A stretch of 64,000 bases of DNA from assembly GCF_015062615.1 (NCBI RefSeq), contig NZ_SUUH01000008.1, positions 1-64,000 on the forward strand, read 5' to 3'. Below are positions 8,009-15,872 of the stretch, one piece after another. Position 1 is the first letter of the stretch. Each line of letters begins with the position of its first letter. This stretch comes from Denitrobacterium detoxificans. GTDB taxonomy: Bacteria; Actinomycetota; Coriobacteriia; Coriobacteriales; Eggerthellaceae. Below the pieces are notes generated by a model that was not told the DNA's origin, did no database searches, and was given only the letters and a program-made list of their open reading frames with translations. The position numbers and the translations under genes are program-made.

Positions 8009-9541
8009 ATGTGGCAGCGCTATACATTCTATGACTTCCGCGTAATCGCCCATTACCTGGGCGTATTGCTTACGTTGGTGGGTATCGGCATGATCGTGCC
8101 GCTTGTGGTGGCGTTCGCGACCAAGGAATGGGAACCAGCTCATCGGTATCTGTTTTCGGTGGGCCTGGCGCTTACGCTTGGTTCCGCGCTGCGCATGGCG
8201 CGTATCGAACCCGGTCGCTTGAATAGGCAGCAGGCCATCGCAATCACGAGCTTCGCATGGCTCGCCGCGGCCCTTATGGGTGCGGTTCCGCTGGTCATGA
8301 GCAATCACTATGGTTCGTATCTCGACGCGCTCTTCGACGCCATGGCACTGTTTACCACCACGGGTGCGTCTATCATCTCCCAGCCCGACCATCTGTCCTA
8401 TGCCGATAGCATCTGGCGCCTGGTCACCATGTATTCGGGCGGTTTGGGCCTGGTGGTCGTTGCCATGTCATTTGGCGTATTTGGCGCGGTAACCGATTCC
8501 AGCCTGTACGACTCGGAAGGCCACAGCGAGCACGTGCTGCCCAACGTGGTGCAGACGGCCCAGTTCACCATCAAGCTATCGCTTGCCGTTATCGGCGCGG
8601 CGTCTGTCGTGCTCATCGCCTGCATGCTGGCGCATGGCATGACGCTTGCGCGTTCGCTGTTCCATGGCGTGTTCATGGCCGTTTCCAGCTTTATGACCGT
8701 GGGCCTTTCTCCCAATAGCACCAACGTGGCGTATTACCACAGCGTTGTCATCGAAGTGGTGCTCATGGTGCTCATGCTGCTGGGCTCCATCAACTTTAGC
8801 CTGCAGAGCGAGGTGATCAAGGGCCGCATCGAAGTGTTTCTGCATGACATGGAAATTCGCTCGGGTGCGCTGTGGATCATGATCATGCTCGCCATCTTCG
8901 CCGCGAGCATTGCCGGCGTGGCGTTGCTCAGCAATGCGCCCACCATGTTGCGCATGGGCTTGTTTACGTTCGTTTCCGCATCTACCACTGCGGGCTTCGC
9001 AACGCTTACGAGCAACCAGCTCAATGCGGTGTTTCCTTCCGGCGCACTGCTGGTGCTGGCCATCGCTATGGCCATTGGCGGCTCTTCGGGGTCCACGTCG
9101 GGCGGCATCAAGCTGCGTCGTATCGTGATCATCGGCAAGTCCGCAATTGAAACGATGAAGATCACGGCTTCGCCCGATTCCGCGCGTATTCAGACGAGCT
9201 ATTTTCACATTGGTCGCATGCGCCTGGGCGCAGCCGAGGTGAAGGAAGCCATGACGGTATTCATCATGTTCGTGTTGGTGTATATCGTGGGTGCCCTTGC
9301 GGGCATCGCCCTGGGCTACGATGCCGTTGATGCACTTATGGAAAGCATTGCCATGGCCAGCAACGGCGGCATGTCGGCGGGCATCACCAGTGCTGGCATG
9401 CCCATTGCGCTGAAGGTCATCTACATCGCTGAAATGTGGGCGGGCCGTCTGGAATTCGTAACGCTGCTGGCCGTGGGCATCAAGATTCTGGTGTCGTGCA
9501 AGCCGCGCCTGGCGTCTCGTGCGCAGAAGGGGGACCGTTGA
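8009..9541 (+). CDS. trkH: Potassium uptake channel subunit TrkH, 510 aa
   Basis: Integral membrane K+ transporter subunit of the TrkH/KtrB superfamily. Many hydrophobic helices are visible, with Gly-containing selectivity-filter-like segments such as FTTTGAS (first pore loop), and later GSSGSTSGGIKLRR. About 510 residues is slightly longer than E. coli TrkH. No trkA, the cytosolic NAD-binding gate, is in this window, so it must lie elsewhere. Ribosome site GGATAGG overlaps the end of the 45-residue frame. Its TGA overlaps the ATG of the next gene (ATGA), showing tight coupling with the unknown exported protein. Confidence 0.93.
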   Translation: MWQRYTFYDFRVIAHYLGVLLTLVGIGMIVPLVVAFATKEWEPAHRYLFSVGLALTLGSALRMARIEPGRLNRQQAIAITSFAWLAAALMGAVPLVMSNHYGSYLDALFDAMALFTTTGASIISQPDHLSYADSIWRLVTMYSGGLGLVVVAMSFGVFGAVTDSSLYDSEGHSEHVLPNVVQTAQFTIKLSLAVIGAASVVLIACMLAHGMTLARSLFHGVFMAVSSFMTVGLSPNSTNVAYYHSVVIEVVLMVLMLLGSINFSLQSEVIKGRIEVFLHDMEIRSGALWIMIMLAIFAASIAGVALLSNAPTMLRMGLFTFVSASTTAGFATLTSNQLNAVFPSGALLVLAIAMAIGGSSGSTSGGIKLRRIVIIGKSAIETMKITASPDSARIQTSYFHIGRMRLGAAEVKEAMTVFIMFVLVYIVGALAGIALGYDAVDALMESIAMASNGGMSAGITSAGMPIALKVIYIAEMWAGRLEFVTLLAVGIKILVSCKPRLASRAQKGDR

Positions 9542-10143
9542 TGAGCGACAAGCTGAAGCGGGCGCTTGCCCTGGTGATTGCCGCCGCCATCACATTTGTC
9601 CTTATGAGCGTTCCTACTTGGGCGCAGGCATGGGCCGTGGATGGCAGCGACGAGGGCGATAACCTCGTCAATACCCAGCAGATGCCCGACAACTCGTTCC
9701 TGTACGACACGAGCATTTACGACCTGGTGAATGGCGACGCTTCGCTTGATAGCACCACGGTGCAGGTTGTTGGCGAGGTCGTGGGCGACGCGGTGAACGA
9801 TACCGGTACCGAGTATGCCTGGATCACGCTTTCCAGCCAGGATGCCTCGCGCGAGGGGACCATCTCCGTGCGTATAAAGGAAAGCGATCTGGATCTCATC
9901 GACGTGTACGGCGGCTACGATTCCATCGGAACGACGCTGCAGGTGCAGGGCGAGTTCCATATTGCCTGCACCGAGCATGAGGGTTCGCAGGACATTCACG
10001 CCACCACCGTGAAGGCGCTGAAGTCGGGAAGCATTACGCACGACGCGCTTAATCTGAATGACTTCATTCCCGGCATTGTGCTCTGCGGCGTTGGCGTCGT
10101 GCTCATGGGTGCGTACTACTATTTGCGAGAGAGGCGGCGGTAA
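9541..10143 (+). CDS. Exported, C-terminally anchored protein of unknown function, 200 aa
   Basis: No family was recognised with confidence. Residues 1-32 look like a signal peptide or first membrane helix (RALALVIAAAITFVLMSVPTWAQA). The middle is an acidic beta-rich domain (about 60-165) with a pattern resembling an OB fold (TVQVVGEVVGDAV, then YAWITLSSQD, TISVRIKESDL, TLQVQGEFH). The end is one membrane helix (GIVLCGVGVVLMGAYYYL) and a basic tail RERRR. The ATG overlaps the trkH stop and its TAA overlaps the rsgA start, so it is the middle gene of a coupled trio. It may serve the transporter or the envelope; this is inference. Confidence 0.75.
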   Translation: MSDKLKRALALVIAAAITFVLMSVPTWAQAWAVDGSDEGDNLVNTQQMPDNSFLYDTSIYDLVNGDASLDSTTVQVVGEVVGDAVNDTGTEYAWITLSSQDASREGTISVRIKESDLDLIDVYGGYDSIGTTLQVQGEFHIACTEHEGSQDIHATTVKALKSGSITHDALNLNDFIPGIVLCGVGVVLMGAYYYLRERRR

Positions 10144-11111
10144 TGCGCCTAAAGGCACGGGTGGTGCAGCTCGACCGGGGCTTTCCCCTGGTGCGCACCG
10201 AGGATGGCGCTCAGTTTCGCTGCAAGCACGCTACGGCGCTCGTGAAGGGCAAGAAGCATCGCGCCGTCATTGGCGACGAGGTCATGGTGGAGACTGACGA
10301 AGCGGCCGATATCGCGCAGATCTTGGAAATCCTTCCGCGCCGCTGCTCGCTTGTGCGCAAGGATCCCGCCGAGCGTTCGCTGCCGCAGACGCTTGCGGCC
10401 AATTTCGACGTGGTTGTCGTGGCTCATCCTCTATTCGAGCTGAATATTCGCAGGTTGGAACGTGAGTTGGTGCTTGCGCACGAGACGGGTGCGCGCGTAG
10501 TGGTGGCACTTACCAAGGCCGATTTGGCCCAGGATGAGGCGCAGCTTCGCGACACCACCGAGCTCGTGCGGGCCATTGCCACCAATGACGACACCGTGCT
10601 CGTGGTTTCCGAATTCGACGCACCCAGCGTAGAGGCACTGCGCGCGTGCATTCCCGCTGGCTGCACGGCCGTGCTCATCGGTCGTTCGGGCGTGGGAAAG
10701 TCCAGCCTGGTAAACCTGCTGGCGGGCAGCGAGGTGCAGCAGACCACTGCCGTGCGCGAGACCGATGGCAAAGGTCGTCATACCACGGTGAACCGCAGCA
10801 TGGTGGCCGTGCGCGATGGCGGGTGGGTCGTTGATATGCCCGGTGTGCGTGGCTTGGGCCTTTGGAACGCCGATGCGGGCATCGCAGCGGCTTTCCCCGA
10901 TATCGACAGGGCGGCAATGGAGTGCCGCTTCCGCGATTGCAAACATGGGGCCGAGCCTGGCTGCGCTGTGCGCGAAGCGGTCGAAGCGGGCCGGATTCCG
11001 CCGCAGCGCCTTGAATCGTACCTGCGTCTCACGGAAGAGAACGAGCAGCAGAAACAGCGCAACGAAGAGGCCAGCCGCATTCGCTCGCGTGGTGGCCGTC
11101 GCAAGCGATAG
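10143..11111 (+). CDS. rsgA: Ribosome small-subunit GTPase RsgA, 322 aa
   Basis: Circularly permuted GTPase that helps mature the 30S subunit. An N-terminal OB domain (about residues 1-70) precedes the GTPase motifs in permuted order: G4 TKAD first, then G1 GRSGVGKSS, then G3 DMPGVRG. A C-terminal zinc-binding segment is visible (CRFRDCKHGAEPGC). Length is normal. The start codon overlaps the stop of the upstream unknown gene. The extreme C-terminus is basic (RSRGGRRKR), as in many RsgA proteins. Confidence 0.96.
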   Translation: MRLKARVVQLDRGFPLVRTEDGAQFRCKHATALVKGKKHRAVIGDEVMVETDEAADIAQILEILPRRCSLVRKDPAERSLPQTLAANFDVVVVAHPLFELNIRRLERELVLAHETGARVVVALTKADLAQDEAQLRDTTELVRAIATNDDTVLVVSEFDAPSVEALRACIPAGCTAVLIGRSGVGKSSLVNLLAGSEVQQTTAVRETDGKGRHTTVNRSMVAVRDGGWVVDMPGVRGLGLWNADAGIAAAFPDIDRAAMECRFRDCKHGAEPGCAVREAVEAGRIPPQRLESYLRLTEENEQQKQRNEEASRIRSRGGRRKR

Positions 11112-11227
11112 CTCCCCTTTCGCTAACTGGCTATTATTTGCATCCATTACGGAGGGCCCGCCTTGTGGTGTTGCGGGTCACTATCGCGTGGTAAAGTAAT
11201 CGTCGAAACCACGGTGAAAGGATTCCC

Positions 11228-12067
11228 ATGACCATCGCTGCACTCGACGGTTCGGTGTATAGGGTTGCCGATGCGCACGCCCACGTCTACAAGGAGAAGA
11301 TTGCCTCCAAGGCCTCCACGGCCATCGGGGCGTTCTACCGCACCGACATGTATGAGAGCGTGCCTACCGCATCGAACCTGCTTGCGAAGGCGGGCGCCCT
11401 GGGCGTCGAGAAGTTTCTCATCTTCAGCGTGGCGACTACGGTGAAGCAGGTAAGCAGCATCAACCACTTCATTGCCGACGAGGTTGCCAGCGCCCCCGAT
11501 AGCTTTTTGGGCTTGGGAACCGCTCATCCGGACATGCCCGATTTCGGGGTGCTCTTCGACGAGCTGGATGAACTGGGCTTGAAGGGCATCAAGCTGCATC
11601 CTGATATGCAGTATTTCAACATCGACGACCCGCGCATGATGCCGTTGTATCGCGAGGCTGCGAAGCGCGGGTTGGTCATGTTGCTGCACGTGGGCGACGA
11701 GCGCTACGACTATAGCGCCCCCGAGCGCCTGATGCGCGTGCTCGAGGAGGTGCCCGATCTGAAGGTGCACGCCGCGCATTTCGGCTGCTGCCGCATTTGG
11801 AAGCGTCGTCCCCTGGTGATTGAGGCGGCGGTGCGTGCAGGTGCCAACATCGCCTTCGATACGAGCAGCATGCTCGGGTGGGCTTCGGTGGAAGAAGCGC
11901 GCTACCTGGTCGACCATCTGGGCGTCGATCGCATTATGTGGGGCACCGACTATCCCATGTGGAGTCCCGAAAACGAATTCGCGCGCCTTCTGGCCCTTGG
12001 GTACAGCCACGAGGAAAACCAGAAGATGCTCTACGACAACTTTGCCCGCTTCTACGGTGTGGACTAA
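11228..12067 (+). CDS. Amidohydrolase-family metal-dependent hydrolase, 279 aa
   Basis: A TIM-barrel hydrolase of the amidohydrolase-2 type. The metal-binding HXH is near the start (VADAHAHVYKEKI), further barrel residues appear at HPDMQYF, HVGDERYD and HAAHFGCC, and a late Asp at WGTDYPMWSP. Substrate cannot be deduced; related proteins include decarboxylases and lactonases. ATG 11228 follows GAAAGGA. It is separated from rsgA by 116 bases and reads toward addA, with a repeat-rich convergent region behind it. Confidence 0.85.
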   Translation: MTIAALDGSVYRVADAHAHVYKEKIASKASTAIGAFYRTDMYESVPTASNLLAKAGALGVEKFLIFSVATTVKQVSSINHFIADEVASAPDSFLGLGTAHPDMPDFGVLFDELDELGLKGIKLHPDMQYFNIDDPRMMPLYREAAKRGLVMLLHVGDERYDYSAPERLMRVLEEVPDLKVHAAHFGCCRIWKRRPLVIEAAVRAGANIAFDTSSMLGWASVEEARYLVDHLGVDRIMWGTDYPMWSPENEFARLLALGYSHEENQKMLYDNFARFYGVD

Positions 12068-12093
12068 CCTTCCAGCCTGGAATACCGCGCTTT

Positions 12094-12225
12094 CGGGTGA
12101 CAGGGGGACGTACCTTCTGTCACCTCTGACCTTCCTTGCCTTATCGCCCCAACCCGAAGCAGTTTTTTGCAGAGTCGAAAACAAGCGACGCGGAGGTGAC
12201 AGAAGGTACGTCCCCCTGTCACCCG
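12094..12225. repeat. Perfect 33-bp inverted repeat pair (REP/BIME-like)
   Basis: The 33 bases at 12094-12126 are the exact reverse complement of 12193-12225. Each arm is itself a partial palindrome (GGTGACAG near one end, CTGTCACC near the other, around GGGACGTACC). The 66 bases between them have no frame. The two-palindrome layout is that of bacterial REP doublets mobilised by RAYT transposases, none of which is in this window. It sits between the convergent amidohydrolase and addA genes. Confidence 0.8.
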
Positions 12226-12255
12226 TCCGCGATGCGCTCTCAGCGCTGCGAGAGG

Positions 12256-12291
12256 ATAAAAAGAGAGCGCCGTCTGCAGTTCGGCGCTCTC
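12256..12291 (-). terminator. Terminator of the addBA transcript
   Basis: A 10-bp perfect stem (12263-12272 with 12282-12291) is followed, on the minus strand, by a run of five T. It lies about 190 bases past the addA stop. Confidence 0.6.
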
Positions 12292-12479
12292 ATCTGTTTC
12301 TGAGAAGTGCGACGGGGAGGGTTTAGAGGGGGGTAGCCCCGTCGCATCAGGGACAGTTTGGATAATACGCTCCTGTTTTCGCATAGGTACCCCTATCACG
12401 AAGCAGTCACAGTGCACGCGCGACAATACACCCCAGGGTGTACCACGCGGTATATCCTGGGGTGTACGAAGCTCAAATC
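12292..12479. other. Convergent gap with further inverted repeats
   Basis: Two more perfect inverted repeats lie here: 9 bp at 12309-12317 with 12337-12345, and 11 bp at 12427-12437 with 12456-12466 (TACACCCCAGG with CCTGGGGTGTA). Neither has a good T run. No gene is seen. Confidence 0.55.
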
Positions 12480-15400
12480 CTATTGTTCGATGATCGCTTG
12501 AAGCTCTTCGAAATCGGCTTTCTCGAAGGAGTACACCACTTCCTGAGGCTGTCCCGAGCGAGCTGCATCTTCCTGCTCAACGCGTACAAAATGAGCTTCT
12601 ACCTGGGAAAACCCTGCTTGCAACGCGGCGTAGGCGTAACATTGCGCCTGAAGCAGGTGCTTGTCGTGCAGAGCCGCGGCCGTTTCCGCCTGGCTGCCAC
12701 CCGTCTTGTAGTCCACGATAAGCGCGCCAGAGGCCGCATCGTCGTAGCAGAGCAGGTCGATTTCGCCCTCCAGGATGCGCTCGCCAATGGCAGCGCTGAA
12801 GGGCACTTCGGGGGCGTGATGGGCGTACGCGAAGCTGCGCTCCTTGATGCTCGAGTGCAGCCAGCGCATAAAGGCATTGCGAAGGCGTTCGACGTCGAAA
12901 ACGCCCCAAACTGCGGCAAAGCGTTCGAGCGCCTCATCGATATCCGCTTCCGACGGTTCGCTCGTCTGCAGGGCAAGCCATTCGCAGGCCATGTGCAATG
13001 CCGAACCGAAGGACGTCGCCTTGTCGGCGTCGTTGGCGGGTTGGTCGCCGCTTGCGGGCTCGATGGGCTCTGCGGGTTCGCCGGCGGGTTCCTCGTCCTG
13101 AGCGTGTGCGACGCCGTGAGAGCCCTCGGGGGCGATGGACGAATACGAAAAGAAATCATCGTGCGCGTTCAGGGCCACGGTGCGCGGCTGAGGCGGGAAC
13201 GAGAACTGCGGAATGATGATGGGCTGCTCGCGCTTCTCCTGCTCGGGCGTTTGTTCTTGCTCGGTCGTGGCCTTGTCGTCGACAGCGCTGGTTTCCACGG
13301 TGGAGGGGTCGTACACCATATGGCGCGTGAACGCGAGCGGCTCGCTGCCACCGTATTCCAAGGTACAGCTGGAAGCGGGGAAGTCTGCCTGGCCAGGGCA
13401 GAGGCCTGCCAGGATGTCGCCCATAACCTGCTTGTACGTTCCGTCCTTCGTGATCGCGTGCTTCATGCATACGATAAGCCCCGCGCTGGCACGCGTGGCG
13501 GCAACATAGAAGAGGCGCTTCTTTTCCTCGTATTCGCGTTCCGCGTTGATGCGGCAGATGGCGCTTGCGTGCTCAAGCTGGTTGCTCGCGTCCCGCACGC
13601 TGAAATCATCCTCTTCGCCGGGCTTGATGCCGCTCGTGGAGAACGCGGCGAACACCGTGCCCGCGTCGGAGAGAAGCGCGGGTTTCTCTCCCCGGTTACG
13701 CGTTTCGTAGCAATCGACAACGGCGACGATGGGGAATTCCAGACCCTTGGATGCATGCACGGTCATGATGCGCACGGCATTGGCTTCTTCCGTAGAAAGC
13801 GCACCGGGTTTCTCGCTCCCCAGTTGTGCGGCATCGCTCATGGCTTGCGCGCAGCGTGCCATATCGTAGCCGTTCTTGTGCGCCTTTTCGCTAACCATGT
13901 TCGCGAACTTCAGGATGTCAGCCGCTTGCGCCCGTCCTTCGGCCCCTTGCGCTTCTAGGCGTGAAAGCCAGCCAGACTCCACGATGGTCTCCAAGAAGAG
14001 TCTTCCGGGTTCCACGACGCCCAGCTTATCCCAGGCGTGGCGCAACACCGTGGTGGCATGGCGCATCAGCGGGGATTGCTCCATGGGTTCATGGTCGCTG
14101 TAGAGAAGACCTTTGGACAGGTTTTGCCTGATGAAAACACCTTGCGGTTCGGTCTTATACGTGGCCAGGTATAGAAGGTCGGTGGAGGATACGGGCAGCA
14201 CGTCGCTGCTGAGCACCACGAATAGGCTTTCCGTGTCGTGAGGGTTGGCAAGCACCTTCAGCAGGCGCTGGCAGGTGCGTACGTGTTCCCCTTCGAAGAA
14301 CTTCGAGCCACCCGTGATGACGCATTCCATGCCTTGGTCGCGCACGGCCTGGGCATATACGCTTGCCTTCGAAGTGGATCCCATAAGGATGACCATTTCT
14401 CCGGGGCTGTGGCCCGCGTCGGCAAGGCTCTTGAAGCGCTGTGCGATGAGCTCGGCTTCCTTCTGGGTGGCGAATTCCTTTCCGCCCTTATAGGGATGCT
14501 CGGTGAGCATGACCTCGATGCGCGGCCCTTCGCCCTTCCAGGGCCTGCCTTCGGTTGCCGCTTCCAGGTCGAGGAACTCTTCGGTGAAGTAACCCTTGCG
14601 TCCGCAGATGGCGCGCACGAATGCGAGTACGTCACCGTGGCTACGAAAGTTGTGCCCCAGTTCCTCGCGGTGGGCTGCAACGGGCGAAAGCCCCAGCATG
14701 TCTTCCTTGTGGCGTAGGTATACCTCGACGTCGGCGCCTTGGAAGCGGTAGATACTCTGCTGCGAGTCGCCCACGGTGCACAAATGCGTTTTGGCGGGGC
14801 CGGCAATCTGCTCGATCATATCGATCTGCAGCTGGCTCGTATCCTGGAACTCGTCCACCATAATCAGGCGGAATCGCTCGGTGTATTCCTTTGCAATGGC
14901 GGGGTGTTCGCGAAACGCTCGCAGCGTGGTGCGAATGAGGTCGCCCGTGTCGATGTATGCCTGGGAAGCCAGCAGGTCGTGATACGCCTTGTCGACTTCG
15001 GTGGCGAGCAGCAAGAGCGCTTCCATGTACGGCACTGCGGCATCGGCCTTGCACAGGCTTGCACATTCCGTAACGAATGCCTTGAGATCGGCGGCCTTTT
15101 TCCCGCCCAGGCTGCTCTTGCTTACGCCGTCTAGGATGTCGGCTAGGGCGATTGGCGAGGCGTTGCCGGTCTGGAGCATTTCGCGCAGCGCGTCGGCGAT
15201 CTTTTCGGCCGCCTCCTTGTTCTTGTCGGTGCCGGCAACTTGCAGGTCATCGCATAGCCCCAGCAGCTCGCGGGCGAGCTTGCCTGCGTCTGACGTATGC
15301 GGGCCTAGGTCGAATGCCTGGAGTCCCTTGGTCTGGCTGGCGGCCGTGTTTAGGACCTTGCCCACCATGCTGCGCACGTTGTCGATGCCGCATTCGTTGA

Positions 15401-15872
15401 TGAGCGCGTCGAAGCGCGTGTCGTTGTCCTCTCGCACGCGAACGAGTACGGTTTCCACTGCCTGTTCGAGCGCGCGTTCTTGCTGGTCGCCCATGATGAG
15501 CTCGAATGCGGGGTCGATGCCCAGTTCCAAGGCGTGTTCGCGCAGGATGCGCCCGCACATGCTATGGATGGTGGAGATCCAGGCAGCATCGACCTTCAGG
15601 GCTTCCTCTACGAGGCCCTCTTTGCGCAATACTTGGCGGACACGGTCCTTGATCTCGCCTGCGGCCTTGTTGGTGTAGGTGATGATGAGGGCCTGGTCGA
15701 TGGAATCCAGGAAGGGTTTTCCGTCTTTCCCCGAGCCGGGCAGGAGCGACCACGCCACGCGCTGCGTGAGCGTAAACGTCTTTCCGCTTCCGGCGCCTGC
15801 GCAGATGAGCAGCGGTCCCTCCAGGTAGGTGATGGCGTTGTACTGCCCTGGTTTATAGCCAGTCATGTCCAT
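12480..15872 (-). CDS. addA: AddA helicase-nuclease subunit, 1130 aa
   Basis: Processive helicase and nuclease that resects double-strand breaks for RecA loading. UvrD-type superfamily 1 motifs are in order: Walker A CAGAGSGKT near residue 27, DEXX-type motif VDEFQDTSQ about residue 320, and later helicase motifs (VRIMTVHASKGLEFPIVAVVD). The C-terminal PD-(D/E)XK nuclease has EGEIDLL and VDYKTGG. Length fits the family. Its start is directly adjacent to the addB stop with no gap. A Ser/Glu/Pro-rich linker separates helicase and nuclease. It starts MDMTGYKPGQ; an ATG two codons later is also possible. Confidence 0.93.
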   Translation of the reverse strand: MDMTGYKPGQYNAITYLEGPLLICAGAGSGKTFTLTQRVAWSLLPGSGKDGKPFLDSIDQALIITYTNKAAGEIKDRVRQVLRKEGLVEEALKVDAAWISTIHSMCGRILREHALELGIDPAFELIMGDQQERALEQAVETVLVRVREDNDTRFDALINECGIDNVRSMVGKVLNTAASQTKGLQAFDLGPHTSDAGKLARELLGLCDDLQVAGTDKNKEAAEKIADALREMLQTGNASPIALADILDGVSKSSLGGKKAADLKAFVTECASLCKADAAVPYMEALLLLATEVDKAYHDLLASQAYIDTGDLIRTTLRAFREHPAIAKEYTERFRLIMVDEFQDTSQLQIDMIEQIAGPAKTHLCTVGDSQQSIYRFQGADVEVYLRHKEDMLGLSPVAAHREELGHNFRSHGDVLAFVRAICGRKGYFTEEFLDLEAATEGRPWKGEGPRIEVMLTEHPYKGGKEFATQKEAELIAQRFKSLADAGHSPGEMVILMGSTSKASVYAQAVRDQGMECVITGGSKFFEGEHVRTCQRLLKVLANPHDTESLFVVLSSDVLPVSSTDLLYLATYKTEPQGVFIRQNLSKGLLYSDHEPMEQSPLMRHATTVLRHAWDKLGVVEPGRLFLETIVESGWLSRLEAQGAEGRAQAADILKFANMVSEKAHKNGYDMARCAQAMSDAAQLGSEKPGALSTEEANAVRIMTVHASKGLEFPIVAVVDCYETRNRGEKPALLSDAGTVFAAFSTSGIKPGEEDDFSVRDASNQLEHASAICRINAEREYEEKKRLFYVAATRASAGLIVCMKHAITKDGTYKQVMGDILAGLCPGQADFPASSCTLEYGGSEPLAFTRHMVYDPSTVETSAVDDKATTEQEQTPEQEKREQPIIIPQFSFPPQPRTVALNAHDDFFSYSSIAPEGSHGVAHAQDEEPAGEPAEPIEPASGDQPANDADKATSFGSALHMACEWLALQTSEPSEADIDEALERFAAVWGVFDVERLRNAFMRWLHSSIKERSFAYAHHAPEVPFSAAIGERILEGEIDLLCYDDAASGALIVDYKTGGSQAETAAALHDKHLLQAQCYAYAALQAGFSQVEAHFVRVEQEDAARSGQPQEVVYSFEKADFEELQAIIEQ

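Noticed and set aside
12438..13958. A 506-codon plus-strand frame opposite addA
   Set aside because: addA has ordered helicase and nuclease motifs on the minus strand; this frame has none.
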